From IMG/VR virus record IMGVR_UViG_3300047510_003155, positions 31,913 through 95,912 of that record: 64,000 nucleotides of DNA, one strand, 5' to 3'. The DNA comes from a virus. A model generated the notes under the pieces. That model had not been told where the DNA came from. It did not search any database and worked only from the letters and a program-made list of their open reading frames with translations. Position numbers and translations under genes: made by a program. Below are positions 7,674 to 14,010 of the stretch, in pieces; the stretch's first letter is position 1; the number at the start of each line of letters is the position of its first letter.

Positions 7674-8000
7674 ATGGGGAAGCATTACTTACTTAACTTG
7701 TATGGATGCTCGTTTGTCCTTTTGGACGACGAGCGTTGTCTTATAGACTTATTAGAAAACGCAGCAGCTGCAAGTGGTGCTACTGTAGTTCAGACCATTT
7801 CAAAGAAGTTTCATCCACAGGGAGTCACTGTGATTTGCTTGTTGTCTGAAAGTCATATCAGTATCCATACATGGCCTGAGGAAGGTAAAGCAGCAGTGGA
7901 TGTTTATACTTGTGGTGATTGTAATCCAAAGATTGGTTGTGATATTATCATTCAGCAACTTTATGCATCTAATCATACATTGAGTTACATAGAACGGTAA
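7674..8000 (+). CDS. speD: S-adenosylmethionine decarboxylase proenzyme
   Basis: Makes decarboxylated S-adenosylmethionine for spermidine synthesis. It matches the short prokaryotic SpeD class: 108 residues with the self-cleavage motif SESHISIHTWPE. Cleavage between Glu59 and Ser60 would generate the pyruvoyl cofactor. His65 and Cys80 occupy the spacing (+5 and +20) of the processing residues in the Thermotoga enzyme (Ser63, His68, Cys83), so the enzyme looks functional. speD is a known cyanophage auxiliary gene; polyamines can help package DNA. The stop codon lies inside the NtcA-like palindrome that precedes the riboswitch unit. Confidence 0.93.
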   Translation: MGKHYLLNLYGCSFVLLDDERCLIDLLENAAAASGATVVQTISKKFHPQGVTVICLLSESHISIHTWPEEGKAAVDVYTCGDCNPKIGCDIIIQQLYASNHTLSYIER

Positions 8001-8010
8001 CAAATGTTAC
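7997..8010 (+). promoter_or_regulatory. NtcA-type binding box (GTA-N8-TAC)
   Basis: GTAACAAATGTTAC is a perfect palindrome and a perfect GTA-N8-TAC match, the consensus of the cyanobacterial nitrogen regulator NtcA. It overlaps the speD stop and lies 31 bases upstream of a TATAAT box. That is farther than the usual 20-24 bases, so activation is not certain. Confidence 0.5.
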
Positions 8011-8018
8011 AAAGTTAG

Positions 8019-8047
8019 TTGCATATATAAACCAACGGGTCTATAAT
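8019..8047 (+). promoter_or_regulatory. Sigma70-type promoter for the riboswitch unit
   Basis: TTGCAT, 17 bases, TATAAT. The predicted transcription start (about 8054) coincides with the first base of the glutamine riboswitch, which supports both calls. Confidence 0.75.
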
Positions 8048-8053
8048 GATCCT

Positions 8054-8139
8054 ACGTTCATCCCTATGGGACGGAAGTAAGCCGACGCGGAACGGAACGT
8101 TCATCGGGAAACCGACGCAAACGCCGACTGAAGGAACGC
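8054..8139 (+). promoter_or_regulatory. Glutamine riboswitch, Downstream-peptide class
   Basis: The sequence follows the glnA/Downstream-peptide glutamine-binding RNA pattern: CGTTCA then a small hairpin (TCCC 8061-8064 with GGGA 8068-8071), the conserved CGGAAGTAAGC (8072-8082), and a closing GAAGGAACGC (8130-8139). P1 pairs CGTTC (8055-8059) with GAACG (8134-8138). An extra arm, 8098-8123, is capped by a GAAA tetraloop (8108-8111). It is followed by two short peptide genes, as the class name implies. In cyanobacteria these RNAs sense glutamine and control nitrogen-related small proteins. Confidence 0.88.
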
Positions 8140-8171
8140 TCTTTAACCTAAAAAACTAAGGAGAAAACCTA

Positions 8172-8309
8172 ATGTCTAAAGTAGTATATCGTGGCGTTGA
8201 ATATGATACGCAAAAGCGTATTGCATATCAACAGCAAATGATGCAACAACCCCAACAATACAACGAAACCTATCGTGGTGTTAAGTTTGTAAAGGAGGGA
8301 CACAAATGA
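8172..8309 (+). CDS. Riboswitch-controlled micropeptide, DUF4278-like, 45 aa
   Basis: AAGGAGA ribosome site, then ATG at 8172. The peptide contains YRGVEYD near its start and YRGVKF near its end, separated by a Gln-rich middle (AYQQQMMQQPQQY). The YRGV signature is that of the short DUF4278-type proteins found behind Downstream-peptide riboswitches. In cyanobacteria, riboswitch-controlled small proteins can modulate nitrogen metabolism (for example glutamine synthetase inactivating factors). Which host protein this phage peptide contacts, if any, is unknown. The stop overlaps the next start (ATGA). Confidence 0.82.
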   Translation: MSKVVYRGVEYDTQKRIAYQQQMMQQPQQYNETYRGVKFVKEGHK

Positions 8310-8407
8310 ACACTTACTTCGTTCGTTACCTTAAGAAAAAAGCAAAGAAGGAACAACTCCTTCATAACGCACAATTGAATATGGCTAAGCAACCACAAGT
8401 TGCTTAA
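8306..8407 (+). CDS. Second micropeptide of the riboswitch unit, 33 aa
   Basis: Starts in an ATGA overlap with the first micropeptide, behind a strong AAAGGAGG site (8291-8298). It begins MNTYFVRYLKKKAKKEQLLH and is a single basic amphipathic helix. It ends six bases before the terminator stem. Coding is supported by the ribosome site, overlap and enclosure in the unit. Function unknown; a small basic helix could bind an acidic host protein. Confidence 0.65.
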   Translation: MNTYFVRYLKKKAKKEQLLHNAQLNMAKQPQVA

Positions 8408-8413
8408 TAAATC

Positions 8414-8443
8414 AGAGAGGGACTTGACTCCCTCTCTTTTTTT
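8414..8443 (+). terminator. Intrinsic terminator of the riboswitch unit
   Basis: Perfect 9-bp stem (8414-8422 with 8429-8437), six-base loop and a run of seven T. The loop contains TTGAC of the -35 box of the next promoter. Confidence 0.9.
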
Positions 8444-8452
8444 ATGTATAAT
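8424..8452 (+). promoter_or_regulatory. Sigma70-type promoter inside the terminator
   Basis: TTGACT (8424-8429), 17 bases, TATAAT (8447-8452). The -35 box lies in the terminator loop. It would restart transcription for the 79-residue gene and thyX. Confidence 0.8.
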
Positions 8453-8472
8453 TACCTTTGTGAGGGTTAATC

Positions 8473-8712
8473 ATGATGGATAAAGAAAATCTTAAGTTAA
8501 TCATCAGAAACCTAGAGTCTCTTGTAGACTGTTTGAAGTCAGAAGTCTATTCTGATGTTAATTCATATAAACCTCAGTATGAGGAGATTGCTCCTTATAT
8601 TGATGATTATGATGAAGTCTTTTATGATGAAGAGGAAGATGATGTATTTGGATCAGTAAGGGTCAACAAAAAATACAAACTAACAAACGACGATGATGGA
8701 GATGGACTGTGA
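8473..8712 (+). CDS. Acidic hypothetical protein, 79 aa
   Basis: Starts MMDKENLKLIIRNLESLVDC (ATG at 8473 or 8476). A helical N-terminus is followed by a long Asp/Glu/Tyr-rich stretch and an acidic end (NDDDGDGL). Such acidic small proteins are common early phage products and may mimic DNA or bind host proteins, but no family is recognised. First gene after the terminator-embedded promoter. Its stop overlaps the GTG start of thyX. Confidence 0.7.
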   Translation: MMDKENLKLIIRNLESLVDCLKSEVYSDVNSYKPQYEEIAPYIDDYDEVFYDEEEDDVFGSVRVNKKYKLTNDDDGDGL

Positions 8713-9431
8713 AGGACATGTTTGAAGAATTCGAATTTATGAAACCAGAGGTAAAACTGGTGTCTGTTACCCCAGATGCAGAGAAACACATGGCGTATTG
8801 TGCCCGCGTTTCTAACCCAAAGAATCAGGACAATGAAAGTTTTGATGGATTGCTTAAGTATTGTATTAAACATCAGCACTGGAGTATCTTCGAGCAAGCA
8901 TCTATGACTGTAGAAATCAATACTACAAGAGGTATTGCAGCTCAGATTTTGCGTCATAGGTCATTCACTTTTCAGGAGTTTTCTCAACGCTACGCTGATA
9001 CCAATCTTCTAAACGAATCTATCCCTCTTCCTGAACTTCGTCGTCAAGATACGAAGAACCGTCAGAACTCAATTGACGACCTTCCAGACTACATGAAGCT
9101 TACTCTACTGGAAGATATCCGCGTTCTATTCGAACAGTCTCAGAGGGTCTACAACCGCCTTCTGGAGAAGGGAGTAGCAAAGGAGTGTGCTAGGTTCGTA
9201 CTACCCTTAGCGACCCCTACACGCCTCTATATGACGGGTTCTGTGAGGTCTTGGATTCACTACATTGATTTGAGAGCAGGTCATGGTACACAGAAGGAAC
9301 ATATGGATATTGCTGAGGCAATTCGTTGTATTTTTACTTGTCAATTCCCAGCAGTTTCTGCTGCTCTTAATTGGAATCGTGATAACTGTGCTGATTGTGA
9401 AAGTATTCAACCATCAGTTCGTATAGACTAA
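8709..9431 (+). CDS. thyX: Flavin-dependent thymidylate synthase
   Basis: Makes dTMP from dUMP using FAD, NADPH and methylene-tetrahydrofolate. The ThyX signature RHRX7S is intact (RHRSFTFQEFS, residues 82-92), followed by QRYAD. The C-terminal SWIHYIDLRAGHGTQKEH is also typical. The 240-residue length is normal. The start is GTG at 8709, overlapping the previous stop (GTGA); ATG at 8718 is an alternative. It works with the pentose phosphate genes and glutaredoxin in nucleotide supply. The stop codon is part of a CTAAATA sequence that may be a late promoter for the next gene. Confidence 0.94.
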   Translation: MKDMFEEFEFMKPEVKLVSVTPDAEKHMAYCARVSNPKNQDNESFDGLLKYCIKHQHWSIFEQASMTVEINTTRGIAAQILRHRSFTFQEFSQRYADTNLLNESIPLPELRRQDTKNRQNSIDDLPDYMKLTLLEDIRVLFEQSQRVYNRLLEKGVAKECARFVLPLATPTRLYMTGSVRSWIHYIDLRAGHGTQKEHMDIAEAIRCIFTCQFPAVSAALNWNRDNCADCESIQPSVRID

Positions 9432-9434
9432 ATA
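9428..9434 (+). promoter_or_regulatory. Possible T4-type late promoter
   Basis: CTAAATA, overlapping the thyX stop codon, 27 bases before the start of the 80-residue gene. Confidence 0.4.
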
Positions 9435-9460
9435 CTGACATATAAAATGGAGGAATAGAG

Positions 9461-9703
9461 TTGGCAATTTATCCAATCATTCATAAAGAAACGGGTGAAA
9501 AGAAAGTAATTGAAATGAGCGTTCATGAAATTACTCAATGGTATAAAGACAATCCAGAGTGGCAACGGGATTGGTCTGAAGGATGTGCGAGTCCAGGAGA
9601 AGTTGGAGATTGGCAAAATAAGCTAATCTCCAAAAATCCTGGATGGAATGAAGTTCTTGGTCGTGCTGCCAAGATGCCTGGTTCAAAAGTCAAAAAAATC
9701 TAA
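9461..9703 (+). CDS. Conserved phage protein with TTG start, 80 aa
   Basis: GGAGG sits 8-10 bases upstream of TTG at 9461, and no in-frame ATG lies near, so a TTG start is the best reading. It begins MAIYPIIHKETGEKKVIEMS and ends NPGWNEVLGRAAKMPGSKVKKI-like. It resembles small proteins of marine T4-like phages that share a C-terminal NPGxxEVL...PGS pattern with FmdB-like proteins, but the cysteine zinc ribbon is absent. Function unknown. A possible late promoter precedes it, although phoH follows after only six bases. Confidence 0.7.
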   Translation: MAIYPIIHKETGEKKVIEMSVHEITQWYKDNPEWQRDWSEGCASPGEVGDWQNKLISKNPGWNEVLGRAAKMPGSKVKKI

Positions 9704-9709
9704 TTACAT

Positions 9710-10465
9710 ATGGCAAGAAGAAAAAGAGTAGAAGACCAACCAATTGGTGTTGGACTTACCGCAAAACAAATGAAGCGTAAGAAACCAATCAATGCTGATT
9801 TGATACGAGAGATTGAACCTCTTACGGATAATCAAAAACTTCTCTACAAAGCATATGAAGCAAATCAAAATATCGTTGCTTATGGATGTGCTGGAACAGG
9901 TAAAACTTTCATCACACTCTATAATGCTCTCTGTGATGTATTGGACGAAAGAAGTCCTTATGAAAAAATTTATATCGTAAGGTCTCTTGTTGCCACCCGT
10001 GAGATTGGATTTCTTCCTGGAGATCATGAAGACAAGTCCTCTCTTTACCAAATTCCTTATAAGAATATGGTGAAGTATATGTTCCAACTCCCCACAGACG
10101 CAGATTTTGAGATGCTCTATGGAAACCTCAAAACTCAAGGAACGATTAGTTTTTGGAGTACTTCTTTTATTCGCGGAACTACTCTGGATAATGCAATTAT
10201 AATCGTAGATGAATTCCAAAATCTTAACTTCCATGAACTTGACTCTATCATCACTCGTGTTGGAGAAAACTCCAAGATTATGTTCTGCGGTGATGCAACT
10301 CAATCAGACTTGATTAAGTCAAATGAGAAGAATGGCATCGTTGACTTTATGAAGATTCTTCGGGTGATGCCCTCGATTGATATTATTGAATTTGGTGTTG
10401 AAGATATTGTTCGCTCTGGATTCGTGAAGGAATATATTCTTGCAAAAATGGAAATGAATCTATGA
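9710..10465 (+). CDS. phoH: PhoH-like ATPase
   Basis: P-loop NTPase of the PhoH family, common in cyanophages. Walker A is GCAGTGKT (residues 59-66); Walker B is IIIVDEFQN (163-171). The GDATQSD sensor-like motif follows. The N-terminus is basic (MARRKRVEDQ). PhoH is phosphate-starvation induced in bacteria; its molecular role in phages is not settled, with RNA metabolism often suggested. It overlaps the nuclease gene by 4 bases and heads the replication operon that ends with gp32. Confidence 0.92.
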   Translation: MARRKRVEDQPIGVGLTAKQMKRKKPINADLIREIEPLTDNQKLLYKAYEANQNIVAYGCAGTGKTFITLYNALCDVLDERSPYEKIYIVRSLVATREIGFLPGDHEDKSSLYQIPYKNMVKYMFQLPTDADFEMLYGNLKTQGTISFWSTSFIRGTTLDNAIIIVDEFQNLNFHELDSIITRVGENSKIMFCGDATQSDLIKSNEKNGIVDFMKILRVMPSIDIIEFGVEDIVRSGFVKEYILAKMEMNL

Positions 10466-11142
10466 CATTTATTCATCATAATTTTCTAGGTGATATTGAA
10501 TTAGAAAAGAAAGAACAGAATGGCATCCGCCTCTACCATCTTCCTGACGGGCAGTGGGTGCCTTCTATCACTTCGGTCACTTCATTTTATAATCGTCAGA
10601 TCTTTATTAACTGGCGAAAGAGAGTTGGACTAGAAGAAGCAAATCGTATTACGAAGAGAGCAACAACAAGAGGAACTGATTTTCACCAAGTCTGTCAAGA
10701 CTATCTTGAAAACAAAGAACTGAACTGGGATGATTATCAACCTCTGACAAAGTTTATGTTTCATCATTTGAAACCTGAACTTGATAAGATAAATAATATT
10801 CACGCAATTGAAAGAACTTTATACTCTCAGTATTTTGGACTTGCTGGACGAGTTGATTGTATCGCTGAGTATGAAGGTGAACTTGCGGTTATAGACTTTA
10901 AAACTTCAGAAAAAATTAAACCAGAAGAATGGATTGAGAACTATTTCGTCCAAGAGATGTTTTATGCATCTGCTTATTATGAAATGACTGGTAAACCAAT
11001 TAAAAAGTTAATCACATTAATGGTGACTCCTGGTGGAGAAGTGAAAGTATTTGACAAAAGAAACAAAGGCGAGTATATTAAACTACTAGTTCGCTATATT
11101 AAAGAATTTGTATCTCACAGTACTAGGCCAGATGGAGAATGA
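10462..11142 (+). CDS. PD-(D/E)XK exonuclease (RecB/Cas4-like)
   Basis: The RecB-family nuclease motifs are in order: His75 in GTDFHQ, Glu117 in HAIERTL, Asp132 in GRVDCI, Asp145 and Lys147 in IDFKTS, and QxxxY (Gln164-Tyr168) in VQEMFYAS. It should act as a Mg-dependent DNA exonuclease in host DNA degradation, repair or recombination. 226 residues. Overlaps phoH by 4 bases and gp33 by 11 bases. The exact substrate is not visible from sequence. Confidence 0.88.
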   Translation: MTFIHHNFLGDIELEKKEQNGIRLYHLPDGQWVPSITSVTSFYNRQIFINWRKRVGLEEANRITKRATTRGTDFHQVCQDYLENKELNWDDYQPLTKFMFHHLKPELDKINNIHAIERTLYSQYFGLAGRVDCIAEYEGELAVIDFKTSEKIKPEEWIENYFVQEMFYASAYYEMTGKPIKKLITLMVTPGGEVKVFDKRNKGEYIKLLVRYIKEFVSHSTRPDGE

Positions 11143-11389
11143 GTTAGAGAAAGTACTAGAAAGTAAATTTTTCTGTCCTTCGCGGTTCGCTCAGGAGATT
11201 GAGAATCTCGTTCAGGTGAATATCGAAATGAATTATATTGACGCGATTATTCATTTTTGCGAACATAATAATATCGATTTGGAATCAGTTCCTAAACTCA
11301 TTTCAAAACCCCTGAAAGAAAAAATTAAGTATGAAGCAATGGAACTCAACTTCTTAAAAAAGAGTTCCCGTGCAAAACTACCTCTTTGA
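11132..11389 (+). CDS. 33: Late-promoter transcription coactivator gp33
   Basis: T4 gp33 bridges the sliding clamp, RNA polymerase and the late sigma gp55 to activate ATAAATA promoters. This 85-residue protein has the cyanophage gp33 pattern: FFCPSRFAQEIENLV near the N-terminus, then MNYIDAIIHFCEHNNIDLES, then the closing MELNFLKKSSRAKLPL. The start at 11132 lies within the nuclease gene; an upstream in-frame start at 11108 adds only overlap sequence. Its presence agrees with the many late promoters in the window. Confidence 0.82.
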   Translation: MENELEKVLESKFFCPSRFAQEIENLVQVNIEMNYIDAIIHFCEHNNIDLESVPKLISKPLKEKIKYEAMELNFLKKSSRAKLPL

Positions 11390-11392
11390 TGA

Positions 11393-11989
11393 ATGATGCC
11401 ATTCGATTCTTATAAAACTTATCTGTCCTTGAAGAATCATTTCACCAAGGACAGTTATGATTACTTTAAATATTGTGGTAAAAGTCGTGCCACTCTTCAA
11501 TCTTTTTACAAACGAAAAGACCGAATGTGGTTTGAGAAAGTTGCAAGACAAAAAACAGATCAGGAAGTTGTAGATTTTTTTGTTGCTAATTTCGTCTCCT
11601 GTAATGATCCAGAAACTCTCTGGATTGGTGAGATGATTAAAGAAGGAGAAGATAGATATCAAAATTGGCAAAAGAAAATTCAATCTCTTTCTTATCTCTT
11701 TAAAGAAGAAAGTGAATCTTTATTTGAAGAAAATAAATTTCAAGAAGTTTTTAGTTGTTCCAAAGGACATCCTCCTCTTCTTAAAAAGTTTCTAACTGGT
11801 AAAGTAAGTTTGGAAACACTTGTCATCTACGATAAAATCTTTTCTTACTCAAAGAATTTTGATAAGAAACTTAAGGATCCAGTGTGGGAAACCGTCAGTC
11901 GTAGGGTTAAAAAATATAATCCATTTCTAAATATTGATGTATTTCGGTTTCGTAAAATTTTAAAAGAAATCGTTTTGGAGGGTTCATGA
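11393..11989 (+). CDS. 59: DNA helicase loader gp59
   Basis: 198 residues, matching T4 gp59 in length and layout: an N-terminal FDSYKTYLSLKNHF, basic SFYKRKDRMWFEKV, LWIGEMI, and a basic C-terminal helical domain (SRRVKKYNPFLNID). In T4, gp59 loads the gp41 helicase onto gp32-coated forks. gp32 lies one gene downstream. Two consecutive ATG codons open the gene (11393 or 11396). It overlaps the DUF1825 gene by 4 bases. Confidence 0.82.
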   Translation: MMPFDSYKTYLSLKNHFTKDSYDYFKYCGKSRATLQSFYKRKDRMWFEKVARQKTDQEVVDFFVANFVSCNDPETLWIGEMIKEGEDRYQNWQKKIQSLSYLFKEESESLFEENKFQEVFSCSKGHPPLLKKFLTGKVSLETLVIYDKIFSYSKNFDKKLKDPVWETVSRRVKKYNPFLNIDVFRFRKILKEIVLEGS

Positions 11990-12327
11990 GTTTCTTTAGT
12001 TCAGAAGTTGTCCGTGCTGAGATGACTGAAATATCAGAGATGCAAGAAGAAATTTATTCGAACATCTTCAAGTTTCCTACAATGACTAAGGAAGAACGAC
12101 TGGATCATGTTGAACTTCTTGAACGTCTTTTAGAAAAACAAAAAGTTCTCTATACGAGAATGAGTTTGTCTGATGACCCCGAAGCACAGCAGATGAAAGA
12201 TCGTATTGTTGAATCTGCAATGATGATGGGTATGCCTCCGGGTACTGATATGAATATCATTCTTAACAATATGTCTAGGATGCTTGAGATGATGAAGGAA
12301 CAGATTGACAAGCACGACCCAGACTGA
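11986..12327 (+). CDS. DUF1825-family protein
   Basis: 113 residues with the DUF1825 layout known from cyanobacteria and their phages: MSFFSSEVVRAEMTEISEMQ at the start, LLEKQKVLYTRMSLSDDPEA in the middle, then a Met-rich helix (ESAMMMGMPPGTDMN). It is all-helical and acidic. The function is not established. Sitting between gp59 and gp32 suggests a replication-linked role. Its last codons contain the TTGACA box of the gp32 promoter. Confidence 0.78.
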   Translation: MSFFSSEVVRAEMTEISEMQEEIYSNIFKFPTMTKEERLDHVELLERLLEKQKVLYTRMSLSDDPEAQQMKDRIVESAMMMGMPPGTDMNIILNNMSRMLEMMKEQIDKHDPD

Positions 12328-12333
12328 TAGAAT
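12305..12333 (+). promoter_or_regulatory. Sigma70-type promoter for gp32
   Basis: TTGACA, 17 bases, TAGAAT, overlapping the 3' end of the DUF1825 gene and about 65 bases before the gp32 ATG. It gives gp32 its own early transcript in addition to operon read-through. Confidence 0.75.
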
Positions 12334-12397
12334 ATGGGCTGGACGATCCCTTAAGCAAAGTCCCAAAAGCCAAATCCAATTAATACGGAGAAATCTA

Positions 12398-13342
12398 ATG
12401 TCTTTTTCAGATCTAAAAAAGCAATCCAAACTTGGTTCTTTGACTGCTAAACTAGTCAAAGAAGTTGAAAAAATGAGTGCCACCAGCGGTGGTGAAGATG
12501 ATCGTCTCTGGAAACCCGAACTTGATAAAACTGGAAACGGTTTTGCAGTGATTCGTTTCCTTCCTGCTCCTGAGGGTGAAGATGTTCCCTGGGCAAAGAT
12601 TTATTCTCATGGTTTTCAAGGTCCTGGTGGTTGGTACATTGAAAACTCTCTGACTACTCTAGGTCAGAAAGATCCTGTTTCCGAATACAATCGCAAACTG
12701 TGGAACAGTGGTAGCGATAAAGATAAAGAAACTGTTCGTAAGCAGAAGCGTAAACTGTCTTATTACAGCAACATTTATGTTGTAAAAGACCCTACCAATC
12801 CTCAAAACGAAGGTAAAGTCTTCCTGTTTAAATACGGCAAGAAGATCTTTGACAAGATTATGGAAGCAATGCAACCTGAGTTTGAGGATGAAACTCCTAT
12901 CAATCCTTTTGACTTCTGGCAGGGTGCGAATTTCAAACTCAAAATCGTTAAGAAAGATGGGTACTGGAATTACGACAAGTCAGAATTTGGTTCTGTTGAA
13001 CCACTACTGGATGATGACGATGCTCTGGAAGCCATCTGGAAGAAAGAGTATTCTCTGGCAGCAGTAACTGCTCCCGATCAGTTTAAGTCCTATGAAGAAC
13101 TGGAAGCACGTATGAACGTTGTTCTGGGTCTTCAAACTTCTTCTCCTGCACGTTCCCGTGCTGTAATGGAGGAGGAAGATGAGTATGAATCTTATGCAGA
13201 AAAACCGACTGCTGAGAGTCGTGTCGTAGAGGAACTGGAGCAATCTTATGCTCGTTCTAAGTCTCCTTCACTTCCTAAGATCGCTCAGGATGATGATGAG
13301 GATGATGCTCTCTCTTACTTCCAGCGTCTTGCTGAAGAGTGA
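12398..13342 (+). CDS. 32: Single-stranded DNA-binding protein gp32
   Basis: Coats ssDNA during replication and recombination. 314 residues starting MSFSDLKKQSKLGSLTAKLV, a basic Lys/Ser N-terminus like the T4 cooperative-binding (LAST) region. The OB-fold core contains SYYSNIYVVKDPTNPQNEGKVF, closely matching T4 gp32. The C-terminus is very acidic (QDDDEDDALSYFQRLAEE), as needed for protein contacts. Unlike T4 gp32 there is no cysteine anywhere, so the T4-type zinc site is missing. ACGGAG precedes the ATG. Its own promoter lies upstream and a strong terminator downstream. Confidence 0.93.
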   Translation: MSFSDLKKQSKLGSLTAKLVKEVEKMSATSGGEDDRLWKPELDKTGNGFAVIRFLPAPEGEDVPWAKIYSHGFQGPGGWYIENSLTTLGQKDPVSEYNRKLWNSGSDKDKETVRKQKRKLSYYSNIYVVKDPTNPQNEGKVFLFKYGKKIFDKIMEAMQPEFEDETPINPFDFWQGANFKLKIVKKDGYWNYDKSEFGSVEPLLDDDDALEAIWKKEYSLAAVTAPDQFKSYEELEARMNVVLGLQTSSPARSRAVMEEEDEYESYAEKPTAESRVVEELEQSYARSKSPSLPKIAQDDDEDDALSYFQRLAEE

Positions 13343-14008
13343 TTATTCAAAGAGTCTAATATTATCTCCTTTCTTAAGGTTCTCAGCAACATACTGCTGA
13401 GAACCTTTTTTGTATGGCATAATCTCTGCAATATCATCAAATACAATACTTAAGTATCTTGATTTGAGAACGTAGATATTTCTTTTCTTTTCTTCCAACT
13501 CAACTTCATACTCGTAATTTGTGACTGGAATCGCAAAATCTTTTGCATCCTTATATTCACCGTTATCATAGTATTGAAGACTGAATTTTTCATCAACAAT
13601 TAGACCTTCTGGAATAATTATAGTTCCATTGGAGTCTATAATTTCTGTAGTCTTATAATATTTAATTCCATTATAAAGAGTATTATAGTCATTGTATTTG
13701 TCTAGGACATACTTATCAAATGTTCTTTGAGTCATGGGCCATTCTGTTTTTACGTCAAGTATGTTATTGGAAAGAAGAACTATCCAATCTAGGGTTTCAT
13801 CATCATAAATTTTGAATGCAACATTATCGGGTCTTTCATCTCCAATAATTTGATATTTTTCAAAGTATGCTAGATTTTGAAAAATATCATCACGAAGTTT
13901 TGCTCTTTTGAAAAGATTTTTTACAACAGTGTAATCTGAAAGATTTTTTTCATCTTTTACTCGATTAATATAAGCGAAGTTTGGAACTGATCTGAAGTAG
14001 AATGCCAT
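13343..14008 (-). CDS. 53: Baseplate wedge protein gp53
   Basis: 221 residues starting MAFYFRSVPNFAYINRVKDE, with the gp53 pattern of an N-terminal NLFKRAKLRDD helix, YEKYQIIGDERPDNVAFKIY and LDWIVLLSNNI, then WPMTQRTFDKYV. In T4, gp53 clamps adjacent baseplate wedges together. It is convergent with gp32, with no spacer between the stop codons. The C-terminal codons (KKGSQQYVAENLKKG) also encode, on the other strand, the gp32 terminator hairpin. It is followed by gp48, gp4 and a small gene on the same minus-strand unit. Confidence 0.85.
   Translation of the reverse strand: MAFYFRSVPNFAYINRVKDEKNLSDYTVVKNLFKRAKLRDDIFQNLAYFEKYQIIGDERPDNVAFKIYDDETLDWIVLLSNNILDVKTEWPMTQRTFDKYVLDKYNDYNTLYNGIKYYKTTEIIDSNGTIIIPEGLIVDEKFSLQYYDNGEYKDAKDFAIPVTNYEYEVELEEKKRNIYVLKSRYLSIVFDDIAEIMPYKKGSQQYVAENLKKGDNIRLFE
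13376..13411 (+). terminator. Intrinsic terminator of the gp32 transcript
   Basis: Perfect 13-bp stem (13376-13388 with 13395-13407), six-base loop and T run to 13411. It lies wholly inside the convergent gp53 coding sequence. On the minus strand no T run follows, so it should stop only plus-strand transcription. Confidence 0.9.
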
Positions 14009-14010
14009 TT

